From: Himantopus leucocephalus
Taxonomy: Eukaryota > Chordata > Aves > Charadriiformes > Recurvirostridae
Reading direction: 5' to 3'
NCBI GenBank assembly: GCA_003993805.1
Contig: RSEF01000003.1
Location: forward strand, 104,437,802-104,501,801
Length of the DNA stretch: 64,000 bases
Shown: positions 14,419 to 26,728 of the stretch, in pieces
Layout of the letters: the number at the start of each line of letters is the position of its first letter
Position numbering within the stretch: position 1 is the stretch's first letter
Notes under the pieces: model-generated
Told to the model about the DNA's origin: nothing
What the model saw: only the letters and a program-made list of their open reading frames with translations
Database searches by the model: none
Program-made: the position numbers and the translations under genes

Positions 14419-14506
14419 TTGGGGTTTACGGTTGGGTTTTGGAGGCTTGGTGGTTGGTTGGTTTTGGTTTGGGGTTGGTTTTTNTTTTTTTTTGGGGGGG
14501 GGGGGG
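14419..14506 (+). repeat. G/T-rich low-complexity tract with one-base N
   Basis: A strand-asymmetric G/T tract of GGTT, GGTTTT and GGGTTTT words leads into a T-run holding a single N at 14484, then 13 consecutive G (14494-14506). Several GGG runs make it a possible G-quadruplex former. It resembles degenerate telomeric repeat but is not TTAGGG. Confidence 0.7.
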
Positions 14507-16095
14507 CTGTTTTTTAAGGCATGCTAGTGAAATTACTGCAGTTTGGCAATCAGTGCACAGGGTTTATCAGTTTACATTTTCCACCAGTGAGTTACTCAGA
14601 ATGAACAATTGCATAGCAAATGGATGTTCTGCTGCAGCTGAGTTCACTGGCTCTTTGGTGAGTTTATGTGTGTGATCTACTGAATGCCCTCAGCTCCTGG
14701 GGCAGTGTGTACCAAAACCCAGCCTTAAATGGGGCCTATCATGACAGGTACCTGCTGCCTCCAGAAAGATGTTCGTAACCTTTGCCTCCCTTGTGAGACT
14801 GCAAGAGAAAAAAAATGTATGGACCAGAATGTGAAGTGAGGATCCTCAATGAAATACCTTTAACTATATGAAAGAGCAGAGAAATAAGTACCAAGAGAGA
14901 AGTACTGACCAGCTACTCAGGGAATCAAGGCAGATTTTGCATGTGAAAGAGCAAGCCTGAATCCAAAGAGAAAATATATGAGAAAGAAAGGAAACTGTAA
15001 ACAAGAAGCCAAGTTAAAACCTAAATTATGTTTGGGACAGCCAAACTTTCCAACTGCAAGAGGAACTTCATCTGAGTTAGGACTCCTTGACTTGGCTGCT
15101 GAGAATCTAAAGTAGAGCCCTAATTCTAGGACAGTATGTGGTTTACTATAAAACAAATCTAGCATATAATAATTTCCTTCCACAATTCCCATGACTTGTG
15201 GCACAGACCCAAAACCTCTTCCATGATTCACATCCAAACCTCCCAGGAGAGATGTGATGGCCAAATTGTTAGTTTTAGTGCATGAGTAGTTTGGGTGAAA
15301 TGACAAATGCTAACACTCAGTCATACTGTGGAGAAGAAATGACCACAGTTATGAGCGGACGGCAGAGCTCCACTAACAGTTTATTATTAGTATCTTGAAT
15401 ATGTGTAAAAATCGTTGCGTTTTTTTAAGGTAAATAACATTTTCCTACCTAACTGGCCAGTCCTCAGGGACAATTTGTTAGTCATTCCACAGCATGGGCC
15501 AGTTCCTCTTTTCCATAGAGGAGAACAGAACATCTCAGCAGATTCAATAGTCCAACAGGCTGACATTCCAAGGTGCCTTACAACTCCTAAAGTCTGCTTC
15601 TGTGCCCAGTAATCTCCTGAATCTGCATTTTATACAAACTCTGAGCCAGTGCTGACCATGCCCAGACTAACACCTCCTGGAATAGCTTTCCCTACTGCTG
15701 AAAACCTTGCCAGAGTAAATAATGTACCAGTTTGCTGATCCAGCCTATTCCAGAACTCCTCCTAGCTTTAACCTTTCCAAATAGTCTCTGAATCCGAAAA
15801 TACAGCTAATGTGCAGCTTCAACTGGTCAAATTATGCATTCCAAATTTCACGTTTGCTGTTAATGATCCCCTTTTTCTTCCTGTTTGCAGATTAATCATG
15901 GGTCAATCCTTCAAATCATGCAAAGAAACAAGTCCCATGGTCTCTGCTCACCACTCATTGCTCCTGATACAAGCGTGATCACTTACACCACATATTATTT
16001 CCTCCTTGTCCCTGACTACATGGCTGCAACTCTTGAATTGAGGAGAATACTGACAAGTATTAAATAATGTATGCACCTTTGGCACAGCTTTGCAG
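14507..16095. other. unique non-coding DNA
   Basis: No gene recognised. A reverse-strand frame of 129 codons at 14917-15306 has no recognisable domain. A 58-codon open stretch at 15891-16067 follows a good polypyrimidine-AG and is probably chance. Confidence 0.5.
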
Positions 16096-16118
16096 AAAAA
16101 NAAAAAAAAAAAAAAAAA
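16096..16118. repeat. poly-A tract containing a single N
   Basis: An A homopolymer with one N at 16101. No AATAAA-type signal lies close upstream, so I do not read it as the tail of a processed pseudogene. The N looks like an assembly join inside a homopolymer. Confidence 0.75.
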
Positions 16119-17847
16119 CCAAAAGCATTTCTACTAAAATCTGTGAGCATTCCAGATTCACCAATCTTTCTAAAAACGCCTCCTAGATATCCCAGTATTA
16201 GCAAACAAACAAAAAAAAAAAATACGAAGAGGAAAAAGATGAAGAAAGAAATGGAAAAACCTTGCAACGTTTGACTGTAAAAGCTATCACTGGAGAGATC
16301 ATATTATGCAGTTAACTCTATCTAACCACCTCACCTAAAACTTGTGGCAGTTAGAGATAATTTGACAGTGGAAAGCAGAAAGGCAGAGGTATGCCTCAGA
16401 GGACAAGCAACATCCCTTTTTTTTTTCCTCTCAGAGCAGTTCCTACTTCAGATGCGGTGTCCCACGAGCTCTGAGCAGGAGCAGCAAGCCAGTTATTCCT
16501 GTTTTTGAAGGGGAAGCGAGGGCAGAGACAGGAGTAGGCGAGAACTGTGGTGACCACTGAAGAAGTAGAATTTGAAGAGCAAGATTTCCTGATTGAGGTT
16601 AGAAGAAAAGATGACTAAAGAAAGAACTATGTCTCCTTGGATATTTTCCGACACCTCCCAAAAACGTATCTAAACAGCACCGGCCTTATCAGATAGAGGC
16701 ACTGAGAAGTGGAGGTGAGCCAGCGGACAGCCACGTGAGCAAAGGAGGGCAGGGGACAGGCAACACAGAAAGCTCACGCTACTGCAGAGCGGGGGAAAGC
16801 ATACGGTGCTTCCTTCCCAGGCAGCCCCTTAAGCACAGAAAGAAAAGGGATACCACAGAGAAAGAGATGGGCCATGCCTGAAACCCTGGGTGCTAAACAT
16901 TCAAGGACATGATGGCAAGGAGTTGCTTAGAGCCATTACAAACCCAGCAGTGCTGATAGGAGTAAGGGTTCAGTCCAGGCCAAGGCACTCCAGCACAGCT
17001 TGCCAAACTTGGAAGTGGCTCCATACAAACCTAAGAAGCCTCTTACCTTCCTATCTGATGGGCTCTCAATGCAGTTCCCCCATCTCCCACGTGTGAATAG
17101 ACAGTTGTAATGTTATGTTCTTACTTGCTATAGAATACCAGGGCTGTAATAGCAGTGGAAAGGCTGGAAAAAATTCAGGACAAGAACCGACGATTTAAGA
17201 AAAATGCCTGGTTAATTGTCATTAATAAAAAAACCCTTCACAGAGTAGCAAGTTTCTGTATGCTATTTATCATGTGAACGTCCCTTGAAAACACACAACG
17301 GCTAGCCCCCTGAGGACTTTTCCAACAGTCACAGAAGACATCTAATGAGGCAATGTTTAAGAGACCTAATTATAAGAAAAAATAAACCTTGATAACCATC
17401 TTATCCCATGTACAGCTCAAATATGACTCAGAGTTTATTTTAATAATCCTCATAGGTTAACACAGCACAGTCCAAGCTGCACTGCAGCAATGCAGCTACT
17501 GAGAGATCATGAAGAGGAGCTGGGAACTCACCCACAACAGGATGCCTGACCAAACGGAGGTGAAAGAACAGAGACGGGCTATGGAGGGCTGAAAATAGTA
17601 GCCTTGAGAAAGCAGGGCTTTGCATTGCAAACTAATATCATTATATCAATTTTGGCCACTTTTCTCTGATCACCTGTGTCAACAAGGCATTTCCTCTGTT
17701 CTGTACCTTGAGCCACATTGCTGCACCTGCCCTTGAGGGAGGAGTTATTGGATTAACCCAGCTTCCTCTTATCTGTGTTTACTCACCAAAACTACTCTGC
17801 AGAGAAAACTCCCTGAATCAGTCCCGGAGCTGCAGTTTCACTCATAT
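16119..17847. other. unique non-coding DNA
   Basis: No gene or interspersed repeat recognised. Short A- and T-runs occur near 16210-16222 and 16418-16426. Confidence 0.55.
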
Positions 17848-18187
17848 GCAAAANAAAAAAAAAAAAAGGAAAAAAAAATAGAAAAAATATGACCTCATTG
17901 CGAGCAACCACCACAAGCCAAGCTGGGTGAAGTCACTGGGGATTTTTCTTTCCAGCACGCCCACAGCGCTGGGACTCTCAGAGGGACAGACACCTGCAGC
18001 GCTGCTGGGCACAGGCAAACTTTTCTTCACCACTTTCCCTGAACTGGGGGGAGAAGAAAGTGGGTAGCCAACAGAACAGACAAGGAAACAGGTTCAGACA
18101 CGCTACTTTTGCTGCCTGCACTGGGCCAATAGCAAGGAAAAAAAAAAAAAGAAAAAGCGGGGGGGGAAAAAAAAAGAAAAAAATATA
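17848..18187. repeat. two A-rich tracts flanking unique sequence
   Basis: The first A-rich tract (about 17850-17886) contains a single N at 17854. The second (about 18138-18183) alternates A-runs with G interruptions and includes a run of eight G. Both are simple low-complexity sequence. Confidence 0.65.
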
Positions 18188-21097
18188 GTGGAGTCATAAA
18201 GAATTCTGCTTCCTAACACCAGTGCTGGCTCTGCTCCAAACCCACGACCCTTACAACATGTCACTGTAGGATTGCTGGGCAAGCTGCTAGAGTCACTGAA
18301 GCAAGAGAGAGAAGTCCCCAGATTTCCTACTGTGCGTAATTTTGTATAGTGTGAGCTAACCATAAACCCCCTGAGATACCTCTTGGTTTTAATCTTAAAA
18401 TGGGCCCAAAAAAAGAAACAGACGAAAAGAAAAAAAAAAATTAAAAAATGAAAACCACACAACCTTTAGCTTTAAAGCAAATAACTTCTGATGGCCAAAG
18501 ATCCAAGGCTTCAGCAACATTTTGTTACACAAAGCAGCCAGAACTGGGAATAAAACCTCAGGGCTGACTGCCCAATTGCTGAGATGGAGCAAGATGCAGT
18601 TCCTAATGAGTCTTCTCAGTGAACAATCGGCTTCTTCAAGGTGAGCAGAGATTTCAACTGAAGGATAAACAGGAAACTGTTAATGACAATCTTAAAAGGT
18701 TAGATAAGAAAACAGGTGCCAAAGTACCTTATATTTATCTACTTGGCTTTCACCTGCAGATACTTGTCACCACTTACTGCCTCCTCTGTGGACCTTTAAT
18801 GACCCACCATACTGCTTACAGAAGCCTTCACCAAAGTCGTTCAAGAACTGTAAACTCATATCTGCTTGTGAAAAATCTGAAAATGTTCTCCTTAAAGGCA
18901 AAGGAAGCTGATCATTTCTCTCACCTGCAAATAGTATTTTGCCTCTTCTGAGACCATTCACTAATAATATAAGCCTGTACTTCTGTCAAAAAGAGTGACT
19001 TGCATCTTAAAGGAACGCAGGAATCCAAAAGTTCATTCAATGCATCTGCTGAACTTTTAACATACTGATTTCTAAGGGGCAGAGTTCCCTTCACAGTATC
19101 CTGAACCTCAGGAAGCTCTCATCGTGACATAAGGGTCAATTCAAAATTCACCAAAGACCAGGTATACAAATGTAACTGATGCAAGTTTAAAGTTGCATCT
19201 TGCAGCTTTCCAAGCCCCCGTGCCATTTCTGTGACAGCCGAGTAACTCTGGTGAAAACCAGCCCACACCCACTAGTATCCCAAAGTGCAGTTTCAAAGAA
19301 ATATACCACCGTTTTCCAAAAGTGGGCAGGAGAGCAGAGTATCAGCACACCAAGACATTTTCTCACCCTATATTTCTACGTACTTACAGCAGTGCTTCTG
19401 AAGTCCCCTTCTTCTATCAAGTGGAAAATTTCTGAGATTCCAGAGGCCCACACGTGACTTGGCTAGAAAAATGCAAGGCCCAACCTTTTAGCACACAGGC
19501 CACCCACATGAAGAGATCACTCACAGGACCTGGGGATAAGAACGCTGAACTCACAAACAAATCAAGAGTTTGATCTTGGGCAGGTTTAGCAGAGCTTAGA
19601 GTCACATCTAGGGAGTCAAAGAGATGCGATCAGAATACGCTGGCCCTTTGCTGCTAAAGGTTTGTGGGAGGAGAAGACAATAATCAATATTGAAGAATAA
19701 CTCAATAACAGGAACGTAGAGTGGTGGCAGATGTACACTGGAATACTAGACATTTTGAGTTGTAGGGGAAGAGGAGATGGGAAAACACCATTTCTCATCA
19801 GAGGAAGGAAAACTGGGACAGAAGTGAAAAAGAGTAGCTGACAAGCAAGCAGCACTCTCAAATAAAACCTGCTGAATTGAGATGTTCTCAATACCTAGAA
19901 TATAGAATGTATCTAAGGTGTTGTGATGCCTTGGTACCACATCATTTTCTGGTTGTCTGTAAGTTTACATAGCTGTAAGGCAACAGTTTTCCCCGATAAA
20001 ATCATTCAGCAAGCAGGTTTCTAGTGATTCACTCGACTTCTAAAATAAACACTATCACAGCTGATTATAAGCACTTACCCATGCTGTAACTGCTGTCATG
20101 TTCAGACACACGGGAGTATAACACTACCTTCAATAACAACACCAGGAAAATGACATTAGTTTTCTGAGTCAAGCAAGGTCTTACGTTCAGCTTGAGGGCA
20201 TTCATCTGTCTGCCTATAATATGGGAACTTTTGAATGTCATCTCCAGGCAAGCCCGATGTTCAGGAGAAGTTCTACAAATCAAAGCACAGACCATATGAT
20301 TTTGATGACAACCCGTTCACCCAAAGAGAAAAGTGCAGGATGCATGCAATCCCTCGCCTCTCCCTAGCCACATCAACACCTTTATTTCCCCCTGCAATGG
20401 CTTATATACTGAAAAGAAAAATAACAGTTGCTATTAACCATCTGCTTCTCACCCCATTACAGCTAAAATGTGGGCAACTGAATAACTTACTACTTCTTTT
20501 TGCTCTATATGGGAGATAAGACTGGGGGAAGGAAAAGTATGTTCCCAGCTCCTAGCACAGGAACAAATAAAGGACCTTCAGCAAATGAGAGGGAGATGGG
20601 AGAGAGAGATAAGGAAGCCCCTATTTCTTGGTAGAGATGAAAATGAGAATATTCCAAGCACAAGAGGCCAAAACTATGCCTGAAGAAGCAGTAGATGGGA
20701 GAGGAGTCTGGATAGAGCCCATGAGGAATAAAGCATGATGCAAGGAGCCTTCAGTGCCTACAGTGCATTCAGGGCTGCAGAATACACACTATGTGGTGAT
20801 TTCCAATGATGTCTTTCCAACGATATCTGAAAGATACATCTTTCAGAAACTAGTTAAAAGGACTCCTCTGACAGACTGCAAACTTTATATGAACCAGTTT
20901 TGTTGAAAGAAGTGGATTGAAATGAATTCATGAGGGATGCTGGACTTACTTTCTGTCATGAAGAGCACTGGAAAGGCAGAAAGAGATGGAGTAGGCAAAG
21001 GTACAGCCTGACTGTCACACCTGGGAATGGCCAGGGAGCACAGTGTTGGCCTGCACGTACGCATCTAAGGGCTGGTGGTTGCTGATAAAGAGGCAGC
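18188..21097. other. unique non-coding DNA, no gene seen
   Basis: No gene recognised. The open frames of 110 codons (18619-18951, plus) and 94 codons (20235-20519, plus) resemble no known protein and are overlapped by antisense frames. A GA-rich stretch lies near 20585-20615. Confidence 0.5.
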
Positions 21098-21345
21098 ATT
21101 TTCACCTCAGGGTACCTAACATGCACGTCAGCTACCTTGAGGTAAAAAAATACTGACGATGAGGCACTACAAGTTTTACCATGAGGTGACTTGCCAAGAT
21201 GAGTGTTGTCCCCCTGCCTGGGGTTGACCTGAGGGAGTTTACCTCATGGTAAAACTAATGTGTGTTGCCTTCACTGAGCTTTCGTATTTAGACAGTTGAC
21301 ATGTACCTTTGTTACCCTGAGGAAAAACCACTCAGGTTTTTCCGA
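21098..21345. repeat. long decayed inverted repeat (foldback element), axis near 21214
   Basis: Two sets of arms share one centre. Outer arms CCTCAGGGTA (21105-21114) and TACCCTGAGG (21313-21322) are perfect over 10 bp. Inner arms at 21172-21187 and 21241-21256 (AGTTTTACCATGAGGT and its reverse complement) are perfect over 16 bp. Shorter matches between them (ACATG/CATGT, GGCA/TGCC) and a CCCC/GGGG pair at the tip keep nearly the same axis, with small indels. A separate 9-bp hairpin GGAAAAACC/GGTTTTTCC with a 5-base loop sits at 21321-21343. The whole looks like a decayed palindromic DNA element or a long RNA hairpin. Its family is not identified. Confidence 0.7.
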
Positions 21346-23284
21346 CAGTGAAAATATGATGATTCACATCTAGGCGCCCTGTTCAAGCAACTGAAACCAT
21401 TTTGCATTGGCTCTGGGTGTCATTAGTAATTGTTTTTCATTGACTTTCACTTAAAAGCAAATAATTTAACTAATAAACAGATGATATGTGCACGATATAA
21501 CCTTCTGCAAATTCTGCAAAGAATTTTTTCATACACTGCAAATTTACTTTACAAAGTTATGCAGGTACCAAGCAAGTAGTGCAGTTTTGATTTCTGCGCA
21601 CAACCTAAACATTTCACCATGTCATTGTCTTGCAAACAGCTAAGAGGAATTTAGTACAACACAAATTAATTTTTTTACCACCGGCACTCCAGAGGAATAA
21701 ACCATCTTCTTATTTTAATTTAGAATAAACTTTATTGTTCAGCATTTTAAAAAAAAGAATTAAAAGTCAACATGCAGGTGAAAACCCTTTCATGCGTACA
21801 CAGCCCCTTATTATTCTGCTCACGTACCGGTATCGCAACATACTCAATAAATACATATTAAACGTCTCACAAGAGTTAATTATTGAGAAGAAAGCTAAAT
21901 TTTTGCATGAAGTCCATATTATTAAAACATTATAAGAAGCTTCCACACTAAACTAATTTGGGATCATTTTAATATTCCCTGCATCACCCAATACACATGC
22001 TGGGCAATAACTAATCGCTTCAGGGTAGAGACTGGCCCTTTCGTATTTAAGAAATGGCCAGTACCATACATCTTTTTGCTCCTAGTTCACTGTGAACAAT
22101 GAGCAGTGACAATTAGTAGTAATCTTAATGATTTGTAAATGCTCCTTTACAAAGGATTTTAAAGAGAGGTCTTTTAACAAAAGGTCTTTTAATTAAAGCA
22201 ATGTTGGCCTTTCTGTAGAAATACAGCATAGGAATTTGATTGATTCTAACGTGCCAAGCAAGATACAACAGGCTGGTCAAGTTTCCTCTAACCTTCTTCC
22301 GCACTCTCCTGGCCCCAGTAAAATGACCACAAGCAGCTGGTCGATGGATATAACTGGTGGCTGTACAGTACAAAACTCAAAAAGGTTGGGTATCTGTATA
22401 CAGCAGTCAGAAACTCATGGCGTGTCTGCTGTGTGTTTTATACTCAGTGGCAGATGAGATCTCAGCTGGTGCCCCTGGCATTTCCCACCAGGGTAACAGA
22501 ATACATCTGCAGGCATATCCTGGCCAAGACCCATACCTCACGTCTGCCCTGCATTGAGTGAGCCACCGTTTCAGACACCTGTACCCTTTGCATGACCACG
22601 TTAGGACTTCAAGAATGTGGGAGATCTAAGCAGCAACTTAAGTCTCCAGGAAGCTGGGTCATATAACAGGTAGGAGTTAAGCAGGCATACACAACATCTA
22701 GCTTTGGGCCTAGATTCTCCTCTTTACCATCCCAAAAGAATAAAGTTTTCCAGGCTTCCAGCTACACGAACACTGAATGTTTCAGTAGAAATAGTTTTGC
22801 AGTCACAACTAGTGCAGCCAAGAAGAACATGCAGGCACAAAACCCACCTTCTTATCCATCTCTCAGAGCACTTCAAAGGTCAGGAGCATTATCCCACTTG
22901 ATTCATTCGTTTTCATCACAGGACAAGATTATGGATTACGTAGTTGCTCTGAGCTGGGACATGTAAAGACAGTATTAGCAACCAATGCAATATACAGTGC
23001 AGTAAAAGATGGCCTGGGTTTTCTGCTATTTCAGAGGCTTTGGTCATGTTTCCAAACCTGACTGTACTCATAGGGGGGCTAAAAAATTAGTATCCTGGTG
23101 ACAGCCAAGATTCTCAATGCCATTACCTTCATCCAGGAGCTAGAGAAGAATCAAATATTGCAAGAATCACAAGAAAAACCACAAGGGAAGGTAACTGACA
23201 ATCTAAAGGAAGATCAAATCTGCCATGCCACATTAGGCCAAATGCTCAAGTCCAGCATCCCACTCCTAGCAGAGACATTTAATC
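21346..23284. other. unique non-coding DNA
   Basis: No gene recognised. 21400-21960 is AT-rich, with TTAATTT and AATTTAACTAATAAAC words that may be regulatory, but evidence is weak. Confidence 0.5.
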
Positions 23285-23440
23285 GCTGCCTCAGATTTAG
23301 AGAAAGACAATAACCCCATAATGCACCTGGCCAATTATGAAATGCTGTATATGGATAAGGGAAAATCCTTCCTGATCCCTACAGAGACTAGCCAATGTCC
23401 TGAAATATGAGATTTAATTAAGCTTGCCTTATTACTTCAA
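23285..23440 (+). repeat. ancient amniote LINE-like repeat relic
   Basis: The series 'aaccccataatg', then 'aaaatccttcctgatccc', then 'atgtcctgaaatatgag' follows the layout of a widespread old amniote repeat. In that family CCCCATAATGG, AATTCCTTCCTGACCCC and GCCCTGAAGCATGAG occur in this order, probably in the 3' part of an L3/CR1-type LINE. Identification is from remembered layout, not a library search. Confidence 0.45.
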
Positions 23441-24594
23441 ATGTTACAACTGTTCATAACATTTTCTAGGCTTTTTTCAATCCAGCACGGCATTCACATT
23501 TACAACCTCCCGTGGCATGGAAGTCCACCGGCTCAACCTCACGCTGTGAGGCACCTTCTGTGGATGAATGAAATTTACTGGCTCTTTTGCCTCATTTTCT
23601 TAATACAAAGCCATACCAGCCAGAAATGTATGGCTTTTCTTATGACATCACCTACCTTAGAGTTAGTCCCAAGTCCACACAGCTGTTGGCCTGGTGACAG
23701 AGCAGAGAGGGTAAGAGAAGGACAGGAGGCCAATTTACATGATGCACCAGGACTAGCAACGCAGCCCCTTCTCGAGCTTGCCTAGGACACTCTAAGTTTG
23801 CTTGCATGCGAAGAATTACGATTATATCTATAATGGAACAACTGTTAATAAAAACCAATAATTAATTATACTACTGTTCCTTTAACATCCCCTCTGGAAC
23901 ATCCTCTGCTTTCTGCCTATGCAATCCCACAAAAATTCACTATTAACATGTTGAAAGCAGTAGATAAGAGAGAAATGCAAAACCTTAGGTCCAACCATAA
24001 AGAGAAAAGGAAGGAAGGAAGAGGGAAGGCTACAAGTTAATAATTGTTCAGAATCTGAAGTCTACAGTAAAGAGGGAAATAGTTTATTCTGTTAAACAAA
24101 CACTTTACTAATGACAGGTTCTCCTGCCCATTTCTCACAATCCTCTAGGTAAATTAAAATAAAAGGATTTGTAGTTTCAGGCTGCGCCTTACACAAAGTC
24201 AATTCTGAAAAAAATTACTTCGGGGGGGGGCGGGGAGGGGAACTGAAGGAGAAGTCAATTCAGAGAAGAAAATGTTGCAGTTTTGGAAATTCTCCTCCCT
24301 GAAATTACACAGTACCTCATTCTGGAAAGTCCAGAGTAATGTTTCAGAAGTCCTGGAACTGAGTGAGACCCTTGGCAATGCCAGCTGACTATCTGCTCCA
24401 ACCACGGCTGCAATGCTACAGAGCCAGTGAGGACAGACGCCCTGCAGCCCATCAGCTGCATGGACCACATTTGAACTGGAAACAGTTTTCTACAGGGAAG
24501 ACTGAAATTTCCTATGGAATTTTTTGATTAAGGACTTAGATTTCATCCTGTAAATCTGTATGACAGAGAAGCAGCATATCAACAAAACAGAGTG
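23441..24594. other. unique non-coding DNA with a G-quadruplex motif
   Basis: No gene recognised. A G-rich run at 24222-24240 (nine G, C, four G, A, four G) fits a canonical G-quadruplex pattern. Confidence 0.55.
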
Positions 24595-25036
24595 AGTTCA
24601 GCAGAAGGCCACCAGGTCTGGAGCACTTGCCCAACGAGCAGAAGCTGAGGGAGGTGAGCTTGTTCAGCCTGGAGAACAGATGGCTTTGGGACGACTAACA
24701 GCAGCCCCCAGTGCTTATAAAGAGGTTATCAAGGAGATGGAGGCAGGTTCTTCACAGTGGTACATAGTGGGAGGACAATAAGGGTAAGTTGTAAGTAGAG
24801 GGGTTCAGACTGGATCTGAGGAAAAAGAGGTTTTTTGCAATGAAAGCAGTAGAAATCAAGCAGGGGAACAGGTTGACCAAAGAGGTTGTGCAATCTCCAT
24901 TCTTGGGGGTTTTCAATACCTGACTGGACAAAGCCCTGAGCAACCTGGTCTGATCTTTTAGCTGACCCACTTTGAGTAGAAGGTTTGACAAGAGACCTTC
25001 CAAGGTCCCTTCTAACCTGAATGATCCTATGATCTT
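24595..25036 (+). mobile_element. CR1 LINE 3' fragment (forward)
   Basis: This is the 3' end of an avian CR1 non-LTR retrotransposon, 5'-truncated as nearly all CR1 copies are. Recognisable consensus landmarks in order are 'ctggagaacaga' (from 'CAGCCTGGAGAAGAGAAGG'), 'aggttttttgcaatgaaa', 'gggaacaggttgacc', 'gcaacctggtctgat' and 'ccaaggtcccttctaacctg'. The copy ends in the family's short tail repeat 'atgatcctatgatc'. It is quite divergent with several indels, so it is an old, inactive insertion. No intact reading frame remains. Confidence 0.9.
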
Positions 25037-25939
25037 AAAATTTCCAACCTGCTCCACCAAACACAGATTAAAGAACTGAACCATTTGGAGCAGATGAACT
25101 CACTCAGGTGCAAAACACATCATCCTCTTCCATCTCGTCCAAATTGTGTTAGAAATCATTCAGCTTCTCATCATCATTGGTGCCTCTCGATCTGCATGCA
25201 GTCTGTGTGACTAGAGAGCTCATCAAGCACTTCTTCTGTTATCTGACACTTGTTTATAAACATTTCTACAGCATTTACAAATGCTGTGCAAACAGTGCAC
25301 TAACGATAATGAATCAAGGTTCCTGGAACATCCAGAGCACAGCCTGCAGCCACCGACTCCCTGCAAGGCTTGGAGAGGCTCCATCCCCTCCTTGCAGTTG
25401 TCTTGTCCTATGACTGATATCGCCTGTGATACTGAGGACTCTGTTTGCCCTCATGTAATGCAGCATGATATCAGTAGGCTTTACCTTACTACCGTTAGCT
25501 ATCTAAAAGTTTTGAGAAGCAAGTGGAACAAATGGAGCAATGCTTTTTATGTACTAAACGCTTTCCTTCCTGTTAATGTCATGCTTGCGAAATCTGTGGA
25601 TATCAAACAAGCGTGTAGTATCTAATGAAATGTAGACTTTGACAAGCTCTCAGCATTCTTCAGATCAGCCTCTGAAATGTAAGGACATTCATCACACAAT
25701 AATAAATACATTGGTCCAAACGGGTCATGAAAGTCCAACACAAAGTATATGAAGTCACTGCAAAGATCCTAATAAAACTTTACAGACTTTGGAGCACACT
25801 AACAGACCAGGAACAGCAGACTGCGATGACTTTAGAGAACTTTGTGATTTTCCCTGTTTGGCAAAGCAAAATGTCAAGAATAGGAATCCAGGGAACCACA
25901 AATGTACAGCCTTCAGACTTTTCACTGTCCTATACAACC
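25037..25939. other. unique non-coding DNA
   Basis: No gene recognised. A 114-codon plus frame at 25281-25625 has no recognisable domain. Confidence 0.5.
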
Positions 25940-26135
25940 ACTGTAGAGCACATAACACTCTTCAATGTATTGATCTCCACACCACCTCTGCAAGGCAAAC
26001 ACAACACCCCTGTTTTACAGATGCTGAGGTGAGGCACCGGAAAACTAAGTGATATGTTGAAAACCACACAATGAACACAGAAATGAATCCAGGTCTCCCA
26101 AATCACAGGCCAGTGTCTAGACCTGTTACACATTG
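25940..26135 (-). repeat. ancient MIR/L3-like repeat relic
   Basis: The plus strand shows the reverse-complement MIR/L3 layout clearly: 'cccctgttttacagatgctgagg', 'gaggcaccggaaaactaag', 'gaatccaggtctcccaa', then 'ccagtgtctagacc' at the end. The order of landmarks is intact although many bases differ. It lies about 160 bp upstream of the next CR1 fragment. Confidence 0.75.
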
Positions 26136-26295
26136 TTAAATATATTTTCTTACAAAAATTAAGGTGATTTCATCCTCAGAAGAGGTCTGCAAAGGTTTTA
26201 AAAAACTCAATTTTCTCTCAATTTACCAAGAATTCAATTTGTCAAAATTTAGACAAACATTTGACTGAAATGTAACCCAGTAAATGTTCACATCT

Positions 26296-26628
26296 GAACA
26301 CTGGGAATTAAGTCAGGGAAATCCAACCACAAATACAGGCTGGGTGGAGAATGGATTGAGAGCAGTCCCGAGGAGAAGGACTTGGGGGTATTGGTTGATG
26401 AGAATGTGCTCTCGCAGCCCAGAAAGCCTAGCGCATCCTGGGCTGCATCAAAAGAAGTGTGGTCAGCAGGTCGAAGGAGGGGATTCTGCCCCTCTGCTCT
26501 GCTCTCATGAGACACCACAAGGAGTTCTGTGTCCAGCTCTGGGGCCCCCAACATAAGAAGGACACAGACCTATTGGAGAAGGTCAAAAGGAGGGCCATGA
26601 AGATGATCAGAGGGCTGGAGCACCTCTC
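26296..26628 (+). mobile_element. CR1 LINE fragment cut by an assembly gap
   Basis: A forward CR1 fragment from the end of ORF2 and the 3' region. 'gagcagtcccgaggagaaggacttggggg', 'agcgcatcctgggctgcatcaaaag', 'ctgtgtccagctctgggg' and 'agatgatcagagggctggagcacctc' match the avian consensus closely. It is less diverged than the copy at 24.6-25.0 kb, so probably younger. About 20-25 bases are missing after 'ttgatgagaa' relative to the consensus I remember. The element stops abruptly at the N gap, and its 3' end is not found on the far side. Confidence 0.93.
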
Positions 26629-26728
26629 NNNNNNNNNNNNNNNNNNNNNNNNNNNNNNNNNNNNNNNNNNNNNNNNNNNNNNNNNNNNNNNNNNNNNNNN
26701 NNNNNNNNNNNNNNNNNNNNNNNNNNNN
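26629..26728. other. assembly gap of 100 N
   Basis: Exactly 100 N, the conventional placeholder for a gap of unknown size. The left edge is inside a CR1 copy and the right edge is unrelated sequence, so the missing DNA should include the rest of the CR1. Confidence 0.98.

Noticed and set aside
14450..14483. Interstitial telomeric repeat
   Set aside because: The words are GGTT and GGTTTT, not TTAGGG, and there is no regular 6-bp period.
15891..16118. Acceptor-like sequence, 58 open codons, then a poly-A tract, considered as a retrocopy or terminal exon
   Set aside because: There is no polyadenylation signal before the A-tract, no similarity to a known protein, and the A-tract contains an assembly N.
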